64,000 bases of DNA, taken from the NCBI GenBank assembly GCA_963752755.1, contig CAVVZJ010000001.1:186001-250000 (forward strand). The letters run 5' to 3'. Source of the stretch: CAVVZJ01 sp963752755 (GTDB lineage Bacteria; Planctomycetota; Planctomycetia; Isosphaerales; Isosphaeraceae). The notes below the pieces were generated by a model that was not told where the DNA came from, made no database searches, and saw nothing but the letters and a program-made list of their open reading frames with translations. Below, one piece after another: positions 1 through 8,696 of the stretch (positions are counted from its first letter, which is position 1; every line of letters starts with the position of its first letter). The position numbers and the translations under genes were made by a program.

Positions 1-264
1 GGCCTTCCGCCCGATCGCGGTCCGTCCAGAAGCGGCGCACGTGTCCGCCCGGCCAACCCCGATCGGCCGGGCATCCTGCCGGAGCCGGCCGATCCTGGCA
101 AGAGCAATCTGCCCCGTGCCTTGGCGGCGCCGACCGGCGCACGAACCTGGCGAGTCAACGGTACCTTGCTCGTGAAGTCTCTCGGCCGGCTCGTGCGAAA
201 GGCGCTCGCCTCGAAAGTCGCTATGATTATGGGAAGGCACGAAAAAGGATCGATACCGCATCTC

Positions 265-2358
265 TCATTTGCCGGCGATCAAATCAAAATTCTCCTGGGT
301 TCCAGCCTGTCGATACGCCTCCCTGGCCGCATCATAACTTTGCTCCAGTTCCTTGCGTGGGACCGGCTCCCCCACGGGGTCAACCGGGCGCCGGATGGTC
401 AACGGCCGCGGCGCCAGTGCGGCGGCGAGGTCGGGCAGGTCGTAAGCCGCAAGCACGCCGGGGACGACGCTGGCAAGCTGGTCGCGCGAGAGTGTCCCCC
501 GCGCGATGGCCGACCAGGAGACCAGCGACTGTTCGACCTCCACCGCCTGGACCCGCTCGTCCAGCACCGCCGTATGCAAGGCGATCAATCCCCCCTCGCC
601 GACCCCGATCAGCCGGAATCCCGCCGGTTGCTTCAGGGCACGCAGCGCCTGGAGCACGTCATACACTCTCTGTCCCAGCAGGGGCCGACCCAGGTGCAGC
701 GCCAGGAATGCCTCCTGGGTCTCGACACCGAACGGGCTTGGCCGCCTTGAGGTGGCTGTGGCCGGCGCCGTCTCGCCCATTCCCCGCGGCTCGACGAGCG
801 CGACCGCCTCGCCCGCCTTCAACCGCCTCTCGATCGGCCCCCCCGGAGCCGCCAGGGTTCGGTCGGCGCCGACGTAGACCACCAGTGGTTTCCCCGTTGC
901 CGGCGTCTCCGGCCGGAACAGCAGCACCGGGACCTGGATGCCCGGCTCGGTCATGATCGCCCACCGGTCGATCGTGTCGCCGCCGCGACGGATCGGATCT
1001 TTCCGCTCCACCACGACCTCCGCCGCCTGCTCCGGCAAGGCCAGCCGCTTGCGGATCTCCGCCCTCAGCTCCTCGGCCGAGCGCCCCGCGAACCGCCTGG
1101 CCCGCTGTCGCTCCAGGTCGTCGGCCCGCTCGGCGTTGAGGTCGAAGACCGACCGTCCCTTCAAGGCTGAGAGGACCTGTCCGGTCTTCGTGCAAGCCAA
1201 GGAGGCGTCCTCCGCGATCGGGAGATTTCCCTCGACCGGAGCGTCATCGATCTCCAGCAGCCAGCGTCGCATCCAGCGGACGACCGCCTCGCGCTGGGGC
1301 CTCGGGTAGCCGTGGGGCGTGTCGAACTCGACGATCCCCACGCGCTCGCCGTGTCCGAGCACGCCGTAAACCCGCTTGGCCTCGCGGAAGGTGGTCCAGG
1401 TTCCCTGGATGTCGAAGAAGTCCCGGGTCGCGGCACAGAGCAAGGTCGGTCTGGGTGCCCGCATGCTCACGTAATCAGCATGATCCATCCCGAAGGCGAC
1501 TTGGCCCGTGATGTTCTGCTCGGCGTCCTGCGGTCCGATCGTGGCGAAGAGACGCTCCAGCGTGGTCAGGTAGCACGAGGGCGCGGCGACCGCGATCCGG
1601 TCGTCGAGGGCCATGAGGTAGGAGGTCAGCGTGCCGCCTCCCGAGCATCCCGTGCAGCCGAGTCGCTCCGGGTCGATCTCCGGCCGGCTCGCGAGGTAGT
1701 CGAGGCCGCGGATGCCATCCCAGACCCGATACGACGCGGCCTCGCGACCCACCAGCAAGGCCCCGATGCCAATCATCGTATGCTCGGTCGTGCTGCCTTC
1801 GATGACCGGCTGCCCGTCGGCATCGAGCAGTTGCCGACGTTCGCCCTGTCCGATCGGGTCGTAGGCGAGTACGGCGAGGCCGTTCCTGGCCAGGAGGATC
1901 GACCCGCGCTGGACGTACTCGGCGGCCTTGCCGTTGATGCTGTGCCCGATCGGCATGAGCACGCCCGGGAACGGTGGCCGTCCCTCGGGCAGATAGAGCG
2001 TGGCCGTGACGTGGTGGTCCGGCCGGCTCTCGTAGATGACCTTCTCGATCCGATACCCGTCCCGCCGCTCCTCCCCGACAACCCGCGGATTCAACGGCGT
2101 CTTTTCCGGGAATCCGCCCAGCGCCTCGATGAACCGCTCGCGCAATCGCCGCTGCCGTTCCGCCACTTCCTCGGGCGTCCTCAGGGCTGCGACCACCTCG
2201 CGTCTTGCGTCGAAATGCTCCTGGGCCTTCGAGAGCAGGTACGCCTTCAGCATCCGTTCCGGCGGGACCGCGCCGCCGTCGCCGAGGACGTGGAGTTCTT
2301 CCTGGGCCGCGACGGGCAGGGCCGCGAGGAGCAAGGCGGCGAGTGCGAAGGCTCTCAT
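265..2358 (-). CDS. Secreted alpha/beta-hydrolase, acetyl xylan esterase/dienelactone hydrolase-like, two hydrolase modules
   Basis: The 697-residue protein opens with a clear Sec signal peptide (hydrophobic residues 4-18, likely cut after VAA before QEE), so it is exported. Residues 100-370 form an alpha/beta-hydrolase of the acetyl xylan esterase/dienelactone hydrolase type: DPIGQGER at 168-175 and the nucleophile region CTGCSGGG with Ser239. A second, more diverged hydrolase-like module occupies about 450-690. Such two-module secreted esterases are common in planctomycetes and are thought to cut acyl groups from polysaccharides; the substrate here is unknown. GAGGAA lies six bases before the ATG. 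It follows the PIG-L deacetylase gene by 39 bp on the same strand, so the two probably form an operon acting on carbohydrate. The fold is confident, the substrate is not. Confidence 0.85.
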   Translation of the reverse strand: MRAFALAALLLAALPVAAQEELHVLGDGGAVPPERMLKAYLLSKAQEHFDARREVVAALRTPEEVAERQRRLRERFIEALGGFPEKTPLNPRVVGEERRDGYRIEKVIYESRPDHHVTATLYLPEGRPPFPGVLMPIGHSINGKAAEYVQRGSILLARNGLAVLAYDPIGQGERRQLLDADGQPVIEGSTTEHTMIGIGALLVGREAASYRVWDGIRGLDYLASRPEIDPERLGCTGCSGGGTLTSYLMALDDRIAVAAPSCYLTTLERLFATIGPQDAEQNITGQVAFGMDHADYVSMRAPRPTLLCAATRDFFDIQGTWTTFREAKRVYGVLGHGERVGIVEFDTPHGYPRPQREAVVRWMRRWLLEIDDAPVEGNLPIAEDASLACTKTGQVLSALKGRSVFDLNAERADDLERQRARRFAGRSAEELRAEIRKRLALPEQAAEVVVERKDPIRRGGDTIDRWAIMTEPGIQVPVLLFRPETPATGKPLVVYVGADRTLAAPGGPIERRLKAGEAVALVEPRGMGETAPATATSRRPSPFGVETQEAFLALHLGRPLLGQRVYDVLQALRALKQPAGFRLIGVGEGGLIALHTAVLDERVQAVEVEQSLVSWSAIARGTLSRDQLASVVPGVLAAYDLPDLAAALAPRPLTIRRPVDPVGEPVPRKELEQSYDAAREAYRQAGTQENFDLIAGK

Positions 2359-2397
2359 GAGGGATTCCTCAAAGGCGGGATGATGCCACGGGGAGGA

Positions 2398-3306
2398 TCA
2401 GGGCTTTCCGATTTCCAGCGACTCGCCTTCTGGCAGATCGACCCATTCCTTCCTGGCGAAGGGCGAGCTTGCGGATGCCCCCGCGGGCAGGAACGGGAAG
2501 AGTCGTGACCGGGCCTCGGCATCCAGCGGGGCGCCGTACTCGGAGACCTCGAACGCCTCGATGAAGCGGACCCGCTCGCCCCGCTCCGGGCCGTAGGTCC
2601 GGACGACCAGGTCGCGGTAGCGATCGGCCAGGGGACCGATCCGCCGTCCGATCCGCTCGGTCAGCCAGGCGCGTCGGGCGTCGTCGCCTGACGGCACGTC
2701 GTCGAGAGACCCGGCGTTGGCGGGAAGCCATTCGTAGAACTGGGATTGATGACAGTGGAGCATGCCGATCAGCCGGTCGAAGACGTCGTCGATCGCCACG
2801 ACCACATGCGGCTCGAACCGGCAAGGCTTGGTGAAGGCGTCGGAGAAGGCGAGGATCACTGGGGTCCGGGCCAGGTGGGGCGTGTCGGGACAAACGGCGG
2901 GTACGGTGAGCAGGTAGGAGGCGTCCTGAACGAGCAGGCCGGCGAAGCGGTGGTCGGGGTGGTAGTCGGTCGATCGGTGGGTGATCACCAGGTCGGGCTG
3001 GAAGTTGCGGATCAGGCGGATCACGCGATGGCGGTATTCGAGGCGATCGTCCAGCTCGCCGTCGGGCAGGTCGAACACCTCGTAGGAGGCCCCGAGACTC
3101 GCCGCCGCGGCCTCGGCCTCGGCCCGTCGCCGCTGTGCCAGCTCGGGGCCCACCGTCTCGTGATGACCGGCCCGGCCGTCGGTCAGGCTCACCAGCCGGA
3201 CCCGATGTCCGCCGGCCGACCAGAGCGCCGCCGTTCCTCCGGCCTTGATGTCGGCATCGTCCCGATGGGCTCCGATGATCAGGATTCGCAACGGCTCATC
3301 TGACAT
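2398..3306 (-). CDS. PIG-L family deacetylase
   Basis: PIG-L/LmbE family zinc-dependent N-deacetylase of about 302 residues. The zinc-binding signature is visible near the start (AHRDDAD, His14, Asp16, Asp17) and again as HPDH in the middle (THRSTDYHPDHRFAG). Members remove acetyl groups from N-acetylglucosamine-type substrates. I chose the ATG at 3306 (MSDEPLR) rather than the upstream in-frame ATG at 3354 because GGGAGAG sits about eight bases before it and the family fold begins immediately. No signal peptide is seen, so it is probably cytoplasmic. It is the first gene of a likely two-gene operon with the secreted hydrolase downstream. The exact substrate cannot be read from sequence. Confidence 0.88.
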   Translation of the reverse strand: MSDEPLRILIIGAHRDDADIKAGGTAALWSAGGHRVRLVSLTDGRAGHHETVGPELAQRRRAEAEAAAASLGASYEVFDLPDGELDDRLEYRHRVIRLIRNFQPDLVITHRSTDYHPDHRFAGLLVQDASYLLTVPAVCPDTPHLARTPVILAFSDAFTKPCRFEPHVVVAIDDVFDRLIGMLHCHQSQFYEWLPANAGSLDDVPSGDDARRAWLTERIGRRIGPLADRYRDLVVRTYGPERGERVRFIEAFEVSEYGAPLDAEARSRLFPFLPAGASASSPFARKEWVDLPEGESLEIGKP

Positions 3307-4263
3307 CGAGTGCTCTCTCCCTTCTCCATCGCAGGGGCTTTGACGCCGGCTCACCTCCGCTCAACGCCGCCCCGGGTCCGCCCTGAGTTTTCCGATTGGA
3401 CCCGATCGGCGGTGGCCCGTCCAGGCTCCACGCCGGGATGGCCGGGTGGAGAATCCGTTCTCGACCCGCCCGGTCCGGTGCCTCGCAGTTCGGAGTGGGA
3501 GCCGTGACATGGCGGAGGGCGACCTCCGGTTTCGATTCGCGCAGCCTCATTCCCCGCGGAGGGCGTCGGATCTCGGGTGTTCGATTCCCAAGCGGAGTCC
3601 CTCCGAATCGCCCGCGGTGAATCCCCGGTCGGCCAGCCGCGCGCGTGCGCTCCGGGGAGGCGTCTGGGTCATCGTAACTCCCTGGGAGGACGCGAGTTGA
3701 TGTGGTCCATCGGTTGGCTTCGTTTTCGATTTCGGGCGGCGGCGCCGGATTTCGCTTCGCGTCGGGCCGACGAGTCGGCCGGATGCCTCGGGTCCGTGAC
3801 GACCCATCACCAACGCTGTTCCTCCCGGACCTTCCTGGACCCTCTGCTCGGATCGCACCGGCTCTCCGCGTGCGCAACGCGGAGGCATCGGATCGGGTGG
3901 AATTCCTTGGTAAATCGGGAGTTAGTGCAGTCGGGTGGCTGGCTTCGTTTGGTGTTTTCGGCCGCCAGTTCGGTCGAATTGCGTTTCGGAGCGGGCTGGG
4001 GAGGTGACGCGATGCGCCGATTGAGGTCGGATTGTCAAAGAACCCACGGGACGGCCGGTGCGCACGGGGAGCGCGGGCGTTCTTGCCTCAAAGAAAAGAG
4101 TGGTCATCGGCGCGGAGAAACCGGCGGGGATTCTCCCGAAGGCCCCCCAAAACCATCGCGACTCTTCGACGTTCCCCAGACGAATCCGGGTTCCCATCCG
4201 TCAGGACGTCTGTGTTCTGGCGGTTGTCGGAACTGTCAACGGACGGACCGTCAGGGTCGGTCC
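3307..4263. other. Long non-coding stretch with a faint diverged direct repeat
   Basis: No reading frame in this 957-bp stretch has a convincing protein. It holds the 5' region of the PIG-L gene at its left edge. Two blocks about 220 bp apart (roughly 3690-3745 and 3910-3970) share the pattern GGTTGGCTTCGTTTTCG / GGCTGGCTTCGTTTGG with similar neighbours, suggesting an old duplication. No tRNA, terminator or RNA family was recognised. Confidence 0.4.
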
Positions 4264-5334
4264 TCAACCCGGTGGGGCGGGTGTCGCGGCGGCGGGGGTG
4301 AGGCGGTGGGCGACCTCGGAGGCGACGGCGGCGGTGAAGCTGGTGGTCGATTCCTGGCCGCCGAGGTCGCGGGTGCGGGTGCCGCGGCGGAGGAGGTCGA
4401 GAGTGGCGCCTTTGACGGCGGTGGCGACGCTGATCTCGCCGATCTGGTAGAGGAGGAGGACCAGGGCGAGGAAGATGGCCGTCGGATTGGCGAGGTCCTT
4501 GCCGGCGATGTCGGGGGCGGTGCCGTGGGCGGCGTCGAACATGGCGACGCGGACCACGCCGGCCGGGTCGAAGGCGAGGTTGGCGCTGGCGCCGATGCCG
4601 AGGGAGCCAGCCAGGCCGCAGGCCATGTCGGAGAGGAAGTCGCCGTATTCGTTCAGAACCAGCACGATCTGGAACTTCTCGGGGGCCATGATCACCTTGC
4701 CGAGCAGGGCGTCGAACAACTCGACGTTGTGCTCGACCTCGGGGAACTGCCGGGCCACCTCATCGACGACCCGTTCGAAGAGGCCGTCGGTTGCCTTCTG
4801 GATCGTGTATTTCGAGGAGCTGGTGACGCGCTTGCCGGTCTTGCGGCCGAGGGTGAAGGCGTAGCGGGACGCCTCGCCGACGGGTCGGCGCTCGACGATC
4901 CGGAGGCTGACGGCGCCGTCCTCGCCGATCATCCGGCCGGGATCGTCGTAGGTGCCGCCGGTGGCGATCCGGACGATGTCGATGTCGAGGTCGCGGCGGA
5001 AGTTCGTCGGCACGCCGGGGATGGTTGTCACCGGGCGGTGGATCACGGAGAGGTCCAGGCGCTTGCGGAGGACCTGATTGGGGCTCTCCTCGGCGGTGAT
5101 CGTCGGGTACTTCAGCGCGATCCCGGTGGCGTTGATCGCATCGACGGCCTCGTCGTAGATCTTCGACTTGCGGGCGCGGCGGTTCTCCAGCGAAAGGTCC
5201 ACCGGCTCGAACTCCAGATGGATCGGCAAGGTGTCGGCCAGGCGACGGACGGCGGCGGCCAGCTCGGCGCCGATGCCGTCGCCCAGCAGCTCGGTCACCT
5301 TGTAGGTCGGTCGCGGTCGGGCGCTGGTGCTCAT
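4264..5334 (-). CDS. Isocitrate/isopropylmalate dehydrogenase family protein
   Basis: A 356-residue NAD(P)-dependent decarboxylating dehydrogenase. Family marks are GDGIG at residues 18-22, the substrate-binding block NQVLRKRLDLSVIHRP, and the C-terminal FDAAHGTAPDIAGKDLANPTA that forms the nucleotide-binding site. Length fits the family, which converts isocitrate to 2-oxoglutarate, or the isopropylmalate/homoisocitrate equivalents. Block order and length favour an isocitrate dehydrogenase of the archaeal/planctomycete type, but substrate choice is not certain. The ATG at 5334 is preferred over the one nine codons upstream because of AAAGGTC about 11 bases before it. It is transcribed alone and divergently from the coiled-coil gene. 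Confidence 0.85.
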   Translation of the reverse strand: MSTSARPRPTYKVTELLGDGIGAELAAAVRRLADTLPIHLEFEPVDLSLENRRARKSKIYDEAVDAINATGIALKYPTITAEESPNQVLRKRLDLSVIHRPVTTIPGVPTNFRRDLDIDIVRIATGGTYDDPGRMIGEDGAVSLRIVERRPVGEASRYAFTLGRKTGKRVTSSSKYTIQKATDGLFERVVDEVARQFPEVEHNVELFDALLGKVIMAPEKFQIVLVLNEYGDFLSDMACGLAGSLGIGASANLAFDPAGVVRVAMFDAAHGTAPDIAGKDLANPTAIFLALVLLLYQIGEISVATAVKGATLDLLRRGTRTRDLGGQESTTSFTAAVASEVAHRLTPAAATPAPPG

Positions 5335-5746
5335 GAGGCGAGGACCTTTCGGGGGAGGCACGGGTCAGGGGTTACGGACAGCTCCCTGGGGAGGGGGAGG
5401 AGCCATCGGCCGGGGGAGGTGTGGCGGGGACGGCGCCCGGCCGGAGCGCGTTGCCGGCACTCAAGGGACCGCAACGGATCGGGTGGCGATGGCCGTACAA
5501 CCGCGCCGACATGCCGCAACCGGCAGGCCGGTCGAGGCGATTTCGGGTGGGTTGCTTGGCAAGGGGGTGAAGGGCGGGATAGACTAGGGAAAGTTTCGCG
5601 CTGCCGCGTCCCCGGTCGGCCCACCTCACGTCCACAAGGCAATCGTCGCATCGTCCGGGGGCGGCGTCGAGAGCAAACGCCGACCGGCGGCGGCCTCGTC
5701 CGCGTCCCATTGAACGCTTAGAGAACCAAAAGTCAGGAGCGTCCCG
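5335..5746. other. Divergent intergenic region
   Basis: This 412-bp gap separates two genes transcribed away from each other, so it must contain both promoters. I see no coding frame of its own and no clear operator or promoter consensus. Confidence 0.4.
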
Positions 5747-6340
5747 ATGTCCACCCCGGGCAAAGTCCTGATCGTCTTGATCGTCCTGACAACGCTGGGC
5801 TGGATCTTCATGGCCGCTCAGGTCGCGGAATTGGACCGCAACTGGGGCCAGAAGCTCCAGCAGTTGCAAGCGGATCTGACGAAGGTCCAGCAAGATGTTG
5901 CCAAGACCGGCGAGGAGGTCGCCAAGACCAAGGCCACGATCAACCTGGTGCAGCAAGAACGCGAAGATGAGCTGAACCGGCTTCGCAGCCAGCTCTCCAA
6001 TCTCCAGAAGGTCGATAGCTTCACCCGCGAGACCCTCGACCGGTTCACCCTCCAGCTGGCGAGTGTCGAGGCCCAAACCGAGGCGGCGCAGAAGCGTCAG
6101 GGCGACCGCCAGCAGGAGCTGACCGACACCCAAAAGAACCTGACCGACACCATGACCGAGCTTTCCCAGCTCGTCCGGCAGAACAACGACCTGCTCGTCG
6201 AGCTGGCCCGGCTCCGCAGCGACTTCCTCGAAACGCTGGCCGAGAACCGGGCGATGGTCGATCGGATGCTCCGCAACGCCCGCTCGAGGACGGAGGGGCG
6301 TTCCCAACCCCGAACCCGGTCGGCCTCAATGGTCCGCTAA
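5747..6340 (+). CDS. Membrane-anchored coiled-coil protein, function unknown
   Basis: A 197-residue protein with one hydrophobic segment at residues 7-24 (VLIVLIVLTTLGWIFMAA) and then a long, highly charged heptad-like region to about residue 180, rich in Gln, Lys, Glu and Leu and with almost no Gly or Pro. This predicts a single membrane anchor with an extended coiled-coil rod. I do not recognise a family; similar small proteins occur in planctomycetes next to housekeeping genes. The start follows the sequence AGGAGCGTCCCG, a good ribosome-binding site. It is transcribed alone. The topology call is firm, the function is unknown. Confidence 0.7.
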   Translation: MSTPGKVLIVLIVLTTLGWIFMAAQVAELDRNWGQKLQQLQADLTKVQQDVAKTGEEVAKTKATINLVQQEREDELNRLRSQLSNLQKVDSFTRETLDRFTLQLASVEAQTEAAQKRQGDRQQELTDTQKNLTDTMTELSQLVRQNNDLLVELARLRSDFLETLAENRAMVDRMLRNARSRTEGRSQPRTRSASMVR

Positions 6341-6471
6341 TTGCCGTCACGACACTCCCCATGCACCGGTCCCGGCCACCGATTGACGCGGTCAGCCGGG
6401 ACCGTATAGGATGCGCTGTTTTGGCGGTTGCGAACGATCGCACGATTGCATGCAGGGAGGATTAGCCGGGA

Positions 6472-7497
6472 ATGACCGTCACGAGCGGGGTCGCCTCCAG
6501 GGGGGGGCCGGGGTCGGAGCCGCCGTGGCGACACGGGGCGGAGCGGTTGTGGGTCGGGATCGCGGCCAATGCCTACTCGGGCCGCGGTCGGGGCCGCGGT
6601 CGCGTCGAGCGGCTGAGGGAGGCGCTGGTCGCGCGGGGCCTGGATGTGCGGGTCGGCTGGACCCTGGAGGAGCACGCTCGTCTGGTGGAGGAAGCCCGTC
6701 ACGATCGGTCGTGCCGTTGCCTGGTGGCCGCGGGCGGCGACGGTACGGTGGCCGCCCTGATCAACGCCCGGCCGGGTGTGCCGGTGACCGTGCTGCCGGC
6801 CGGCACCGAGAACCTCTTTGCCCGCCACTTCGGCATCCGATCGAACCCCGAAGCGCTGGCGGGCACCATCCTTGCCGGTCAGACCGAGCGGATCGACCTG
6901 GGCCGCGCTGGCAACCGCCTGTTTTCGCTGATGGCCGGCATCGGCTTCGATGCCGACGTGGTCAGCCGGCACCACACCGCCCGTGTCCGCGGCGGTCGCC
7001 TGCGGACGACGCACCGGGCGGCGTATGTCGAGCCGGTCCTGCGGTCGAGCTTCTGCTACCGCTTCCCCGAGTTGACTGTGACGGCCGAGGGGCCGGAGGG
7101 TGGGCCAGCCGAGACGATCGTGGGCACAACGGCGTTCCTCTTCAACCTCCCTCGCTACGCCCTGAACTTACCCTTCGCGCCGAAGGCTCGTGGCGATGAT
7201 GGTCTGCTCGATCTGGTCGTCTTCCGCGACCCGGGGCCGCTCCGGGCGCTCCGCTATCTCTGGCTGGTCTTCCGCGGCCTGCATCTGCGATGCCCCGGCG
7301 TGACCCACCGGCAGGTCCGTCGGGTGGCGATCGTCTCGACGGAGGACGTGCCCGTGCAGCTCGACGGCGACCCCGGCGGCACAGTGCTCGCCGCGGGTTC
7401 GCAGCCCTGGACCGTGGAAGCCGTGCCGGGATCGCTCGACGTGCTCGTGCCGCCGGCCCACGCCTCCACCCATCGGCTCGCTCGCGCGGGGGCGTGA
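6472..7497 (+). CDS. Diacylglycerol kinase family lipid kinase (YegS-like)
   Basis: A 341-residue member of the DAGK catalytic family. The ATP-binding glycine block AAGGDGTVAALINA (residues about 86-99) is the family hallmark, followed by VTVLPAGTENLFARHFG and a central FSLMAGIGFDADVV block, with GDPGG near the end, all typical of YegS/BmrU/DgkB lipid kinases. These cytoplasmic enzymes phosphorylate diacylglycerol or related lipids. GGAGG lies about 12 bases upstream of the ATG. It precedes kdsA by about 100 bp on the same strand and may be co-transcribed, which would put membrane-lipid and lipopolysaccharide functions together. The lipid substrate is unknown. Confidence 0.85.
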   Translation: MTVTSGVASRGGPGSEPPWRHGAERLWVGIAANAYSGRGRGRGRVERLREALVARGLDVRVGWTLEEHARLVEEARHDRSCRCLVAAGGDGTVAALINARPGVPVTVLPAGTENLFARHFGIRSNPEALAGTILAGQTERIDLGRAGNRLFSLMAGIGFDADVVSRHHTARVRGGRLRTTHRAAYVEPVLRSSFCYRFPELTVTAEGPEGGPAETIVGTTAFLFNLPRYALNLPFAPKARGDDGLLDLVVFRDPGPLRALRYLWLVFRGLHLRCPGVTHRQVRRVAIVSTEDVPVQLDGDPGGTVLAAGSQPWTVEAVPGSLDVLVPPAHASTHRLARAGA

Positions 7498-7597
7498 GCC
7501 CGACCGGAAGCGATTGCGCTCCCCGGACCGGAGGGGATTGGGTAGGATCGGCGCGTCCGGCGGTGGGAGCTGCCGCGAGACAGCCGAGGAGTTGAGC

Positions 7598-8449
7598 ATG
7601 GACGTCGCGAATCCTGTCATCGTCGGGCCAGTCTCGATCGGTCGCGGCCAGCCGCTGGCCCTGATTGCCGGGCCTTGCGTGATGGAGCCGAACGACCTGA
7701 CCCGGCAGATTGCCGGTCGGCTGGTGGAGATCTGCGGCGGGCTCGACATCCCGTTGATCTTCAAGGCGTCGTTCGATAAGGCGAACCGCACGTCGAAGAA
7801 AAGCTACCGGGGGCCGGGCCTGGTCGAGGGTTTGAAGGTCTTCGAGCGGATCAAAACCGAGACGGGCCTGCCGGTGACGACTGACGTGCATGAGACGCAC
7901 CAGGCGTCGCCGATCGCCGCGGTGGTGGACCTGCTCCAGATCCCGGCGTTCCTCGCCCGGCAGACCGATCTGCTCGAAGCCGCGGCCGCGACCGGTCGCC
8001 CCTTGAACGTGAAGAAGGGGCAATTCATGGCCCCCTGGGACATGGGCCACGTCGTCGCCAAGGTGCTCGAAGCCGGCGGGCCGGGCGTTTTGCTGACCGA
8101 GCGCGGCACGACCTTCGGCTACGGCCGACTGGTCAACGACCTCCGCGCCATTCCCCAGATGCAGGCCACCGGGGCGCCCGTCGTCTTCGACGCCACCCAC
8201 TCCGTGCAACTGCCGAGCGCCGGGGTGGGCATGTCGTCGGGGGAGCGGGAGATGGTGCCTTACCTGGCGAAAGCGGCCGTCGCCGCGGGCTGCGACGCCC
8301 TGTTCCTGGAAGTCCATCCGACGCCGGAGGAAGCCCTTTCCGACGGTCCGAACGCGTTGCGGCTCGACGACCTGGAGCCCTTGCTTCGTACCTGCCTGCG
8401 CATCCGGGAAGCCGTGGCGCCGGAGCCTGCCCGGGTCGGACGCGCGTGA
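7598..8449 (+). CDS. kdsA: 3-deoxy-8-phosphooctulonate synthase (KDO-8-phosphate synthase)
   Basis: This 283-residue enzyme condenses phosphoenolpyruvate with arabinose 5-phosphate to make KDO-8-phosphate, the precursor of the KDO sugar of lipopolysaccharide. Family blocks include LIAGPCVME near the start, IFKASFDKANRTS, DVHETHQ and NVKKGQFMAPWDM. The Cys in GPC (Cys27), the His in DATHSVQ, the Glu in LEVHP and the Asp in ALSDGPN match the four metal ligands of the metal-dependent class, as in the Aquifex enzyme, rather than the metal-free E. coli class, which has Asn in place of Cys. The ATG at 7598 is chosen over upstream in-frame starts because GAGGAG lies eight bases before it. Its presence implies a lipopolysaccharide-bearing outer membrane. 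Confidence 0.95.
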   Translation: MDVANPVIVGPVSIGRGQPLALIAGPCVMEPNDLTRQIAGRLVEICGGLDIPLIFKASFDKANRTSKKSYRGPGLVEGLKVFERIKTETGLPVTTDVHETHQASPIAAVVDLLQIPAFLARQTDLLEAAAATGRPLNVKKGQFMAPWDMGHVVAKVLEAGGPGVLLTERGTTFGYGRLVNDLRAIPQMQATGAPVVFDATHSVQLPSAGVGMSSGEREMVPYLAKAAVAAGCDALFLEVHPTPEEALSDGPNALRLDDLEPLLRTCLRIREAVAPEPARVGRA

Positions 8450-8696
8450 GTACAGAAATCTTGATGGTCGAGCGGTTTTCGGCTCGATCGAGTTCGGACC
8501 TGGCTGGCGATTTCCGGGCGTTGCGAACTTTCGCGGGGCGACGACCGTAGAGGGAAGTGACTGGTCGCGTCCGGTCGCTGGTGCGGGCTGCGCTCCGGTT
8601 CCGGCCGCGTGGGGGAGCCGTCGAGGTCCGGATCGCGGCCTCCTGTTCGGGCAAGCCATCATCCAATCTGCATTCACGACCGTGAGGAACGACCCC

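Noticed and set aside
3555..3605. tRNA-like T-arm (GTTCGATTCCC)
   Set aside because: No matching acceptor, anticodon or D arm could be folded around it.
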